NCBI GenBank assembly: GCA_946403215.1
Contig: CAMIZG010000010.1
Location: forward strand, 1 to 47,608
Direction: 5' to 3'
Length of the DNA: 47,608 nt
Source: an uncultured Bacteroidales bacterium
GTDB lineage: Bacteria > Bacteroidota > Bacteroidia > Bacteroidales > Paludibacteraceae
Below are positions 25,155 through 33,152 of the stretch, piece by piece. The position numbers were made by a program, and so were the translations under genes. Each line of letters begins with the position of its first letter. Positions within the stretch are counted from its first letter, which is position 1. The notes under the pieces were generated by a model. That model was not told where the DNA came from, did not search any database, and was given only the letters and a program-made list of their open reading frames with translations.

Positions 25155-26093
25155 ATGAAAAGAGTTATACTTACCTTGATTGTGCTCTGTGCCGGTCTTA
25201 GTCTGTGGGCGCAAGAGACATATCTGTACGCCCAAAAAGACAGTTGTTCGCTGTACTTTGATATTCATCGTCCGTCAGCCGGTTCTGAGACGGAGTATCA
25301 GGGTGTTCGCAAGCCTACCATCATCCATATGTTTGGTGGGGGATTTAAGTTGGGTACGCGCAACGATGCTTATCCGTTGAAGCGGTTCCGCAACCTGACC
25401 GAAAATGGTTACACCGTGGTAGCTATTGACTACCGTCTGGGCATGAAGGGCTACAAGATGGGCAAAGGGCTGGCAGGGGTAGCACAGTCTGTAGGGCGTT
25501 TTTACCAGTCACAGCAGATGGGCGTGGAGGATGTGTTTTCCGCCATTGCGTACTTGTCGGAGCATCCTGAGTTAGGTATTGATGTGCGCAACATTGTCCT
25601 GTCCGGCAGTTCAGCCGGCGCAATCATCTCTCTAGCTTCCGCTTACGCGATTGCCAATGGCCAGGGTGTCGGGCTGCCCGAGGATTTTCGGCTGAAGGGC
25701 GTAGTGAGTTATGCCGGAGGTATAATCAGTCTGACCGGTGCACCGCAGTTGGCCGAGTTGCCGTGTCCTATTCTGTTCGTCCACGGCATGAACGACAAGA
25801 CGGTTGCCTACAATCACGTGAGCGCATTTGGTAAAGGAGTTTGGGGCAGTAACTTCCTTGCACAGAAATTGAAAAAGGCGGGTGCGAACTACTCGATCTA
25901 CCGCGTCAAGGACCGTGCTCACGATGTGGCGTCGTACATGAACGAGCTATGGCTGGAGGAACAGCTGTTCCTTGAGAAGAATGTAATGCAGGGCGAGCGG
26001 TGCATCATCGATGCCACGATTGACAATCCCGCGCTGCCCGTATGGAAAGAGTGGGGGAAGATGACGCCGCAGGATATGTATGATGGGAAGTAA
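25155..26093 (+). CDS. Secreted alpha/beta hydrolase (carboxylesterase-like)
   Basis: A 312-residue exported protein with signal peptide MKRVILTLIVLCAGLSLWAQ. The alpha/beta hydrolase fold is shown by the oxyanion segment IIHMFGGGFKLG, the nucleophile elbow SGSSAGA (Ser153), the acid region FVHGMNDKTV, and the His in VKDRAHDVAS. This arrangement matches small carboxylesterases and the feruloyl or acetyl-xylan-like esterases of gut Bacteroidales. The substrate is not readable. It stands alone between the hpt remnant and a 240-bp gap. Confidence 0.85.
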   Translation: MKRVILTLIVLCAGLSLWAQETYLYAQKDSCSLYFDIHRPSAGSETEYQGVRKPTIIHMFGGGFKLGTRNDAYPLKRFRNLTENGYTVVAIDYRLGMKGYKMGKGLAGVAQSVGRFYQSQQMGVEDVFSAIAYLSEHPELGIDVRNIVLSGSSAGAIISLASAYAIANGQGVGLPEDFRLKGVVSYAGGIISLTGAPQLAELPCPILFVHGMNDKTVAYNHVSAFGKGVWGSNFLAQKLKKAGANYSIYRVKDRAHDVASYMNELWLEEQLFLEKNVMQGERCIIDATIDNPALPVWKEWGKMTPQDMYDGK

Positions 26094-26171
26094 TCAGGCA
26101 TGGCCTGCCGCAGTTTGCAGGACCTTACCCCGGCAAGTTGTTCCGATTATATGCAGCCATAATCGACAAAA

Positions 26172-26215
26172 ACACGGCAACGACACGGCATCGAGACGGC
26201 ATCGACACGGCAACG
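26172..26215. repeat. Four-copy 11-bp tandem repeat
   Basis: Four consecutive 11-mers: ACACGGCAACG, ACACGGCATCG, AGACGGCATCG, ACACGGCAACG. The first and last are identical and the middle two differ at one or two positions. They lie in the 240-bp gap between the hydrolase and the 128-residue protein. The rest of that gap shows only the hairpin noted separately. Confidence 0.9.
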
Positions 26216-26301
26216 GATAGGTCCGTTTTGCAACCGTTCTGCAACGTTGTAGTTGCTTACAATCTGTATTTCGACCATTGTTGGACGATTTTCAATAATG
26301 C

Positions 26302-26321
26302 ATCAGCCATGCTTGGCTGAT
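26302..26321 (+). promoter_or_regulatory. Hairpin just before the 128-residue gene
   Basis: A perfect 8-bp stem ATCAGCCA/TGGCTGAT with a TGCT loop, 14 bp upstream of the ATG. No T-run follows, so it looks more like a leader structure or operator than a terminator. Confidence 0.5.
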
Positions 26322-26335
26322 TAGATAGAATACCA

Positions 26336-26722
26336 ATGGCAAAAGCTGAATTAAGTATTATCTTGGATAAGATGCGTGGTCGCTTCGCGGGCGACAGCAA
26401 GTTCTATACCACCAATCGTTACGGCCGCACGGTCATCAGCAATTATCCCTTGCATCGTGACCCGAAAACCATAACGCCTCACCAGCGCGAACTGAATGCT
26501 TCGTTTGGTCAGCTTTCCAAGCAGGCCAAACTTGAGATGTCCGATCCCGAGCGTCTGGCATATTGGCAGGACCGTTACGATGCGTACAAGAAAGCCGCCA
26601 ATAAGAACCTCGCCCGTGCTAATGCGCAGTTCTTCGGCACCACGAACGGCATCCCCAATGTCCCCGCCGACAAGTACTATAAGACTCTCCGTGGCTTCAT
26701 CATCGCCCAACTATCAAAATAG
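26336..26722 (+). CDS. Conserved-looking small basic protein of unknown function
   Basis: A 128-residue protein with no signal peptide or membrane segment. It begins with a Gly/Tyr/Arg-rich beta-like part (GRFAGDSKFYTTNRYGRTVI), then a helical, charged part (QLSKQAKLEMSDPERLAYW, YKKAANKNLARANAQFF). I do not recognise a named family. The layout recalls small phage or mobile-element proteins of Bacteroidales, but this is only an impression. Codon use is GC-rich like the chromosome, while the nuclease gene 6 bp downstream is AT-rich, so the edge of the island falls between them. Confidence 0.65.
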   Translation: MAKAELSIILDKMRGRFAGDSKFYTTNRYGRTVISNYPLHRDPKTITPHQRELNASFGQLSKQAKLEMSDPERLAYWQDRYDAYKKAANKNLARANAQFFGTTNGIPNVPADKYYKTLRGFIIAQLSK

Positions 26723-26728
26723 CAACAA

Positions 26729-28705
26729 ATGACCACCGAAGAATTCATACAAAAAGCGAAAGCCGTTCATGGGGATAAGTACGATTATTCCAAGGTGGAG
26801 TATGTCAATAATCGAACTAAAGTCACTATCGTATGCCCTATACACGGAGAATTTAGACAACAACCATCTAATCATTTACTAGGGCAAGGATGTCCGGCCT
26901 GTGGAAAAGAGAGAAATCGCGTAAGCAGGACACATTCTATTGGTGAATTTCTCAAGGCTGCTAAAAAGATACATGGAGACAAATACGATTACTCAAAGGT
27001 CAATTATGTAAATAGGAGCACCAAAGTACGTATCGTTTGTCCAGAACATGGAGAGTTCATGCAAACTCCACATAAACATTTGTCCGGTCAAGGATGTAGC
27101 AAATGCTATCGAGCTTCGTTATCCCAACGTTATTCGATGGGAAGAGAAAAATTCATCGAGAAAGCTAACTTAGTGCATAATGGCTTCTATGATTATAGCC
27201 TAGTTGTGTATGTGAATAGTTCAACATATGTCAATATAATTTGTCCATTGCATGGTGAATTTCCACAAGTTCCATCTAGTCATTTGAAGGGACACGGGTG
27301 TCCTAAATGTGCTGATATAGAAAATGGCAAGCGCAAAAGAAAATGGACATCTGAGACATGTCGTAAAGAGGCGCAAAAGTATAAAACAAAAGTGGAATTT
27401 CAAAAAGGCTCTCCGGGCGCATATTTATATGCTCAAAGGCATAGATTACTTGAAACATTCGACTGGTTTGAAGAAATTAAAAAGCCTAATGGTTATTGGA
27501 CAAAAACTAGATGCCGTGAAGAGGCTCTTAAATACACTTCCAAGAAAGAATTTTTAGAAGGATGTCCTTCTGCACATGCGGCTGCCGCCAAACGTGGTTG
27601 GTTAGATGAGTTTGTATGGTTAATAGACAATAGGATTGACATCATAAAAGATAAGATAGACTCCGTATATGTCTATATTTTTGAGGAGACTAAAGTTGCT
27701 TATGTTGGGCGTACCCTAATGAGAAGACAAAAGAAGCGTGACAATGAGCACATTTTTAATCAAGATAATGATAACGTGGCTCGTTATGCAAAAACACATA
27801 ATGTTCCTGTTCCCCAAATGACTATTCTTGAGTCTCATCTTACTTTGGAAGAGGGACAAGCCCGAGAAGATTATTGGCTCAAATGGTATGAACAGCATGG
27901 ATATACTATGCTTAATAGAAGCGCAACTGGTGTCGGCAAGGGTTCGCTTGGAGCGATAGGACATGGAAAGTGGAATCGCATAACTTGTAAAGAAGAAGCC
28001 TTGAAATATAAATCCGCATCTGAATTTGAAGTAAATAGTAGCAGCGCATATGCTGCCGCACTAAGAAATGGATGGTTAAAGGACTTCACTTGGTTCACGG
28101 CTCTACACAAAGAATGGGATGAACAAACGTGTTATAAGGAAGCTAAAAAATATAAAACTCGTGGAGAATTTTTCGCAGGGTGTAGCGGGGCATATATTAA
28201 AGCGTTAAAAACAGGCTGGATAGATGAATATACATGGTTAAAAAGCCGCCAAAATGTTCCTGCCGGATATTGGGATAATTATGAGCATTGTTACGAGGAA
28301 GCAAAGAAATATACATCTAGAAGTAGATTTCAAAAGGGGAGCATGGGTGCGTATAATAAGGCACTCAAAAATGGTTGGTTAGATGATTATACATGGCTAG
28401 TCGAGGTGCATAAGCCTAATGGCTATTGGACATATGAAACATGCTATGAAGAAGCGAAGAAATATTCCAGTCGCTCTGATTTTCAAAGAAAGTCCAAAGG
28501 GGCATATTTGCTAGCAATTAAAGAAGGCTGGCTTGATGATTACACATGGTTTAAACCACTTACTAACTATTGGACGTACGAAGCGTGCAAGGCGGAAGCA
28601 AGCAAATATGAAAAACGTTTTCATTTTAAAAAGGGATGTCCTGGCGCATTTTCAAAATCACGAATAAATGGTTGGCTTGATGAATTCTTTCCAAAAGCAA
28701 TTTAA
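26729..28705 (+). CDS. Zinc-ribbon/GIY-YIG nuclease with seven-fold repeat
   Basis: A 658-residue cytoplasmic protein. Residues about 4-197 hold three copies of a DUF723-like zinc ribbon, each with HGDKYDYSKV-type start, CPxHGEF and GCxxC. Seven copies of a roughly 43-residue repeat follow (W-x4-C-x2-EA-x-KY-x5-F-x6-AY-x2-A-x3-GWLDDYTW), two before and five after a central GIY-YIG domain at about 313-395. That domain shows VYVYIFEETKVAYVGRT, a following Arg and His, and the late acidic segment QAREDYWLKWY ending in LN. The repeat resembles those in phage and homing endonucleases. It is probably a DNA-binding nuclease. AT-rich composition suggests transfer. Followed after 16 bp by the SIR2 gene. 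Confidence 0.78.
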   Translation: MTTEEFIQKAKAVHGDKYDYSKVEYVNNRTKVTIVCPIHGEFRQQPSNHLLGQGCPACGKERNRVSRTHSIGEFLKAAKKIHGDKYDYSKVNYVNRSTKVRIVCPEHGEFMQTPHKHLSGQGCSKCYRASLSQRYSMGREKFIEKANLVHNGFYDYSLVVYVNSSTYVNIICPLHGEFPQVPSSHLKGHGCPKCADIENGKRKRKWTSETCRKEAQKYKTKVEFQKGSPGAYLYAQRHRLLETFDWFEEIKKPNGYWTKTRCREEALKYTSKKEFLEGCPSAHAAAAKRGWLDEFVWLIDNRIDIIKDKIDSVYVYIFEETKVAYVGRTLMRRQKKRDNEHIFNQDNDNVARYAKTHNVPVPQMTILESHLTLEEGQAREDYWLKWYEQHGYTMLNRSATGVGKGSLGAIGHGKWNRITCKEEALKYKSASEFEVNSSSAYAAALRNGWLKDFTWFTALHKEWDEQTCYKEAKKYKTRGEFFAGCSGAYIKALKTGWIDEYTWLKSRQNVPAGYWDNYEHCYEEAKKYTSRSRFQKGSMGAYNKALKNGWLDDYTWLVEVHKPNGYWTYETCYEEAKKYSSRSDFQRKSKGAYLLAIKEGWLDDYTWFKPLTNYWTYEACKAEASKYEKRFHFKKGCPGAFSKSRINGWLDEFFPKAI

Positions 28706-28721
28706 CGCATCAAGATAAAAT

Positions 28722-29633
28722 ATGGATTGTAATAATATAGAAAGCACGATTTTCTTTGGTAACGGAGTTAATAGACTCAATGAAGATGGCAAATCATGGG
28801 ACGATATTTTAACTCAAATATCCTATCGAAAAGTTATATCTTCTATCCCGAATACCTTAAAATATGAATCCATCGTTTTGCCTCAGAAAATATATACAGA
28901 TGGATATGAGGGTGTCGTGTTGAAAATAAATGGCATTCGCGATGTTTTCTTGGTTGATACAGAATTATACATTAAAGAGAAATTGGCAAAGGAATTCACC
29001 CAAAGCAAGGCTCCAGATTATTATGACAAACTCGCAAGAATAAAAGCGGATAATTATATTACAACAAATTATGAGCACTTCATTTGTGATTCATTATTGA
29101 AGCAAGGCTGTAAAAAAGGCGGTGGCTATAATGAACCTAAACATAGGTTGTTGCCTCATTTTTCCCTTGAAAGAGATGAACATCCTGTACGGATATGGAA
29201 TATACATGGAGCAGTTGAGGATGAGGAATCTATCTTGTTAGGTCTTTATGAATATAGCAAGTATGTGATCGATATTGAAAAGGTCTTGAAACCCATTGAG
29301 CAAAAAAATCCTAATGTTGACAAATCATCATGGCCTTATGTTATGCTCCATTCCGACGTTCATATGTTAGGCTTTGGTTTAGCATATGAGGAAATAGATA
29401 TATGGTATATTCTAACTGTTAGGAAACGACTTATCCGTAAGAATATAATACCAAGAAACCGTTTCTTCTATTATTCTATAATAGATAAAAGTTACGATGC
29501 TGACAAAATGGCGTTGTTAAAGACTTTAGATGTTGAAGAGGTACAGATTAACTTTGATGAGTGTGGGAACGCATATGAAAAAGCGTATAATGAAATCCAT
29601 AAAAGAATCCGAGCTCAAATAAATCGAAGATAA
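28722..29633 (+). CDS. SIR2-like domain protein, probable NAD-consuming defence effector
   Basis: A 303-residue protein with the core of SIR2-like (not classical deacetylase) enzymes: GNGVN at 13-17, TTNYE at 114-118 (Asn position), NIHG with His162, and GFGL at 217-220 followed by Asp226. The two zinc Cys pairs of sirtuin deacetylases are absent. Such SIR2 domains in Thoeris, DSR and short-Argonaute systems degrade NAD+ on phage infection. I infer a similar role here, but no companion sensor from those systems is present. It lies between the nuclease (16 bp) and the HTH/alpha-CTD protein (27 bp) on the same strand. Confidence 0.8.
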   Translation: MDCNNIESTIFFGNGVNRLNEDGKSWDDILTQISYRKVISSIPNTLKYESIVLPQKIYTDGYEGVVLKINGIRDVFLVDTELYIKEKLAKEFTQSKAPDYYDKLARIKADNYITTNYEHFICDSLLKQGCKKGGGYNEPKHRLLPHFSLERDEHPVRIWNIHGAVEDEESILLGLYEYSKYVIDIEKVLKPIEQKNPNVDKSSWPYVMLHSDVHMLGFGLAYEEIDIWYILTVRKRLIRKNIIPRNRFFYYSIIDKSYDADKMALLKTLDVEEVQINFDECGNAYEKAYNEIHKRIRAQINRR

Positions 29634-29660
29634 TTAGAAAAGAAGATAATAAATGCATAA

Positions 29661-30548
29661 ATGAGCACTATTACATTCATATCTGTTTCCGAAGCCGCTA
29701 ACATGGCGGGGGTATCAAACGAAACAATCCGTAGCCTGTGCAAAGCTGGCACTATCAGATACCAGAAGCGAGCACAGTTGTATTATCCTTGCAAGGAGGA
29801 TATTAATCGTTATGTGGATTCAATATCAAAAGTCCACTCAATAAGAAAAGATATAGAACGTTACGCATCTCAATTAGACAAAGAAAAAGAGGCATTAAGT
29901 TTAGCTTGTGATGAGATAAAAGCATATCTTGAAGAAATAAAGATGTCGCCATCTCGTCTTGACAGAATATTGGAACTAAATCAAGCCATACTCCAGCAAT
30001 ACGACATGTTTCCTCCGGAAGATTTGTCGAAGCGAGAATTACAATTGCTGTTTATGATGTTCCGAGGTGACTCTCCATTACAAGCCGGAAAGCAATTACA
30101 ATTGACAGGCATGCGCGTTCGTCAGATATGGGAAAAGGTTCTATCCAAAATAGAGGTGGTGCAAAATGAAATCAATCGCAGAGACAAAGAGATTGAAGAG
30201 TTGCGCGAAACAATACTTCGAATGCAGAAAGAACACGAGAAGAAGAAATATGAATTACTGCCTAAAGACTTGCAAGACAAAGCAGATTTACTCTTAAAGC
30301 CGATTAGTGCATTGAATCTCTCTGTGCGCGCCATACAAGGTTTGTCAATAGCAAACATTTCTACAGTACTGGAACTTGTGCAGAGCAAACGTAGCGATAT
30401 AAGATCCATACGCAATTTTGGAGCTAAATCTATCAGAGAAATTGATCAGTGGCTGAATGTAAACAACTTATCTTTTGAAATGATTTCAGGCTTCACGACT
30501 GAAGATTTATTAGAGCTTAAGAATAATCAAACCGACAATGATGTGTGA
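29661..30548 (+). CDS. Regulator joining HTH, sigma region 4-like and RNA polymerase alpha-CTD-like domains
   Basis: A 295-residue protein with three recognisable parts. Residues 5-50 form an excisionase/MerR-type HTH (SVSEAANMAGVSNETIRSLC). Residues 121-166 resemble sigma-70 region 4 (LSKRELQLL, then LTGMRVRQIWEKVLSKIE; compare LTRERIRQIEAKALRKL in sigma-70). A coiled coil at about 167-205 leads to residues 212-272, which match the RNA polymerase alpha-subunit C-terminal domain (LLKPISALNLSVRAIQGL, LVQSKRSDIRSIRNFGAKS). The stop codon lies inside a long inverted repeat. I infer a transcription regulator of the preceding SIR2/nuclease genes. No named family is known to me with this exact order. 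Confidence 0.75.
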   Translation: MSTITFISVSEAANMAGVSNETIRSLCKAGTIRYQKRAQLYYPCKEDINRYVDSISKVHSIRKDIERYASQLDKEKEALSLACDEIKAYLEEIKMSPSRLDRILELNQAILQQYDMFPPEDLSKRELQLLFMMFRGDSPLQAGKQLQLTGMRVRQIWEKVLSKIEVVQNEINRRDKEIEELRETILRMQKEHEKKKYELLPKDLQDKADLLLKPISALNLSVRAIQGLSIANISTVLELVQSKRSDIRSIRNFGAKSIREIDQWLNVNNLSFEMISGFTTEDLLELKNNQTDNDV

Positions 30549-30597
30549 ATTTGTGAAAATGTGAACAACATAATTCACAAAATCACATATTCACACA
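30542..30597 (+). terminator. Long inverted repeat at the end of the island
   Basis: Two 24-bp arms (30542-30565 and 30574-30597) match at 20 of 24 positions around an 8-bp loop and contain the stop codon of the regulator gene. Both arms are themselves built of 7-bp-spaced GTGAA/TTCAC units. It is followed by AAAA, not a T-run, so it may be a factor-assisted terminator, or an island edge. Confidence 0.6.
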
Positions 30598-30915
30598 AAA
30601 ATGTGGCAGAAAGTCGCCCATGAACAGAGCAACACCCTACAGGGACGTCCACGATGCGCAATAATCGTTCGAACGAAGTGAGATAAGAACGACATGCGAA
30701 CGATAATAACCGCAAAGAAGGCTGACGGAGATAGACGATGGTGAAGATTTTTGTAACACATTGAATCGTCCGAAATTTTCGGACTGTTGGAAAGAAATGA
30801 GATAAATGCTAAAGAAAAACCGGCATAGTTGCCGGACAATTGACGAAACTGGCGAAAGGATAAATGAGGATGGGGCTGGAGTGGGATTACGGATTAATGG
30901 GCGCAGAGATGGGAC
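30598..30915. other. Gene-poor stretch between the island and the following operon
   Basis: No convincing gene on either strand. It contains the perfect inverted repeat GTCCGAAA-T-TTTCGGAC (30768-30784), and an 11-bp imperfect inverted repeat made of ATAATCGTTCG and its near complement CGAACGATAAT, both around 30660-30710. It reads as decayed sequence. Confidence 0.5.
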
Positions 30916-31123
30916 AGGGAGAGAGGAACTGCCGTTCATCCTGCTGGCTGACAACGGCTTTCGCGACTATTACAAGCCTGCAGATGCGCTGTTTGAGGCG
31001 GTGGCAGCAGGGAGAGTGCTGATACTGTCGCCGCGGGAGTACGATGAGGCCAAGCAGCATGTCAGTCGTGAAGAATGCGTGGCGATGAACGGGATGGCGG
31101 AAGAGATATGTGAGAGTAATTAA
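30916..31123 (+). pseudogene. C-terminal fragment of an unidentified protein
   Basis: From about 30916 the frame ending at 31123 reads REELPFILLADNGFRDYYKP, then ADALFEAVAAGRVLILSP and VSREECVAMNGMAEEI before TAA. It has the look of a folded protein's C-terminus, with composition like the chromosome. The 37 codons upstream in the same frame (from the ATG at 30806) are low-complexity and unlike a protein start. I recall similar endings in Bacteroidales proteins, possibly of the DprA/SLOG kind, but cannot confirm it. Probably a truncated gene. Confidence 0.45.
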
Positions 31124-31136
31124 ATGATTAACAACT

Positions 31137-31535
31137 ATGAGCGACAAACAAGTAACACCCGAATTTATTACTCATCTGGAGGAGAATGAGGTATTTGTAT
31201 TCGGGAGCAATCTGGCTGGTATGCACGGTGGCGGCGCGGCACGCATGGCATACGAGGTGTTCGGCGCAGAATGGGGCGTGGGCGTAGGACCAACCGGGCA
31301 ATGCTACGCAATCCCGACCATGCAAGGCGGCATAGAAACAATCCGACCTTATGCGGATGAGTTCATCAGTTATGCCAAGCAGCACCCGCAGAAGCGATTC
31401 CTGGTAACACGCATAGGTTGCGGTATAGCCGGCTTTACTGACGAAGAGATGGCACCATTGTTCCGCGAGGCGGCGCAAGAGCAGAATATAACCCTGCCAC
31501 AAGAATGGCGACAGATAATAGACATGCAATTATGA
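31137..31535 (+). CDS. Macro-domain-like protein of the A1S_2505 phage non-structural type
   Basis: A 132-residue protein with the pattern VFGSNLAGMHGGGAARMAYE, a middle CYAIPTMQ, and RFLVTRIGCGIAGFTDEEMAPLF. This Gly-rich set is typical of a small family named after Acinetobacter A1S_2505, thought to be macro-domain-like and common in phages. It may bind ADP-ribose or nucleotides; this is by analogy only. Its stop overlaps the next start (ATGA at 31532-31535), so the two are translationally coupled. Confidence 0.72.
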   Translation: MSDKQVTPEFITHLEENEVFVFGSNLAGMHGGGAARMAYEVFGAEWGVGVGPTGQCYAIPTMQGGIETIRPYADEFISYAKQHPQKRFLVTRIGCGIAGFTDEEMAPLFREAAQEQNITLPQEWRQIIDMQL

Positions 31536-33148
31536 CAAAGAAACAACGTTGGATCCTTATTTCGGTACTGTCGGGCATAGCCTTGGCGGTAGCGATAAGC
31601 GTGGGCGGATTGGATGTGGTGGCAACCAAGTTCGTCAATAGACGCCTGCAGGCCGCACTGCGAAGCAATGACAAATACCAGGTAACATACAGCAGCCTGG
31701 CCGTGATGCTCGTAAGCCACACCGTTGAACTGCGCGATGTGACATTCAGCATAGCACCGGATAGCATCCAGGGCACCGAAGCACCGCTGCACGCGCATGT
31801 GAAATATGTGGCAATCAGGCAGTACAACCTAATCAAACTGCTCAAAGAGCGACAACTGCATGTGAACAAGATCGCCATCCACGACCCCGAGATAACCCTC
31901 AACCTGCCCATGCCCAAACTCACGGACACTATCCCTGCGAATATCCCGCTGAAGGGGATAGAGGTGGGGCATGTAAAGGTGAAAGGCGGCTCGGTCAAAC
32001 TGAGCAATACCGGCGACCAGATGCGCTTCGCGATGGACGACATAAACCTGTCGGTATATGATATAGGTTACGACCTGCAGTCCGCCGCTCTCACCTACAA
32101 CGACTCCACCTACCGGCTGGAACTCAGTAATATGGATCTCACCACGCCTGACGGACTATTCCGCATCCAGCTGAATTCGCTCGAAACGGAAGATGCCGGT
32201 GCCGTAGTGGCGAAGAACCTGCATTGCTTCCACACAGTAAGCAAAACATCGCTGGCAGACAAGATGGGCAAGGTGCCCGCTACCTGGACAGATGCCAACA
32301 TCACGAGCATCACCACGTCACCCGTGAACATCTTCCGCCAGATACATGCCGGGCAGATAGACATCAACTCTGTTCGCGTAGAGGGACAGAAAGTGCTGAT
32401 CTTCCGCGATGTACGCTATCCATCGAAAAAGCCGTACCCCATACCGCAGGACATCTTGTTGGCCATGAAAATGCCCTTACATCTCCAAACCGTGCAACTG
32501 ACTTTGCCGCAACTGGATATCGAACTGCGTACGCAGAACATCGGCAAAGGACTGCTTACCGTCAAGAATGCAAACGGCAAACTGACGAATATAACCAACC
32601 GGCGCGGCGAGAAAATCCATGCCCAGCTCCATGCCGAGCTGTCGGGCGGCGGAGTAGGGGATGTGACCATGAACATGAAGATGGATAAGGCCGGACACTT
32701 CGACTTTGCCGCCGATTGCAAGGACGTGAGCGGCAGTAGTTTCAACCAGTTCATGCACCCCTTGTTCGGCATGGAGGCATCGATTGTAGTGAATAGTCTC
32801 ACCACCAGTTACGCGGGTGACAGGCATCGTGCAGAGGGCACATTCTGCATGACCTATGATGATATTCAGGTGCATGTTTTCAAGGAGGATACTCCATACC
32901 AACTTATAGCCAAGAACGCCGGCGCCATCAATGCCTTTGCCCCCGTGGTGCTGCAGCGCCATAACCCGCGTATCATCGGACAACGCCCGCAGAGCTATCG
33001 CGTGAGCAAGAACCGCGATAAGATGAAGGACTATTCCGATTACTTGATGGGACCACTACTCGATGGCGTACTCAAGACAATGCTGCCGGGATATCTAGTC
33101 AAAACAATCGACAAACAGACCTCCGGCACCCAAAAGACTAAAAAGTGA
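31532..33148 (+). CDS. AsmA/DUF748-like membrane-anchored protein
   Basis: A 538-residue protein with an N-terminal membrane anchor (about residues 6-27) followed by a long beta-rich periplasmic part with repeated strands (VKYVAIRQYNLIKLLKERQL, VNKIAIHDPEITLNLP, IEVGHVKVKGGSVKL) of the AsmA/DUF748 type. Members of that group are inferred to shuttle or order lipids between the two membranes. The ATG at 31532 is chosen because it overlaps the upstream stop as ATGA. The ATG at 31505 would add nine residues that are not hydrophobic. The ion channel gene begins 4 bp after its stop. Confidence 0.72.
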   Translation: MTKKQRWILISVLSGIALAVAISVGGLDVVATKFVNRRLQAALRSNDKYQVTYSSLAVMLVSHTVELRDVTFSIAPDSIQGTEAPLHAHVKYVAIRQYNLIKLLKERQLHVNKIAIHDPEITLNLPMPKLTDTIPANIPLKGIEVGHVKVKGGSVKLSNTGDQMRFAMDDINLSVYDIGYDLQSAALTYNDSTYRLELSNMDLTTPDGLFRIQLNSLETEDAGAVVAKNLHCFHTVSKTSLADKMGKVPATWTDANITSITTSPVNIFRQIHAGQIDINSVRVEGQKVLIFRDVRYPSKKPYPIPQDILLAMKMPLHLQTVQLTLPQLDIELRTQNIGKGLLTVKNANGKLTNITNRRGEKIHAQLHAELSGGGVGDVTMNMKMDKAGHFDFAADCKDVSGSSFNQFMHPLFGMEASIVVNSLTTSYAGDRHRAEGTFCMTYDDIQVHVFKEDTPYQLIAKNAGAINAFAPVVLQRHNPRIIGQRPQSYRVSKNRDKMKDYSDYLMGPLLDGVLKTMLPGYLVKTIDKQTSGTQKTKK

Positions 33149-33152
33149 ATGT

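Noticed and set aside
28722..29633. SIR2-like protein as a classical sirtuin deacetylase
   Set aside because: The zinc Cys pairs and the GAGxSxxxGIPDFR signature are absent; the short GNGVN/TTNYE/NIHG set fits defence-type SIR2-like proteins.
30637..30954. Minus-strand frame of 105 codons in the gene-poor stretch
   Set aside because: Ser/Arg/Phe-rich translation without domain or neighbour support; overlaps the truncated plus-strand fragment.
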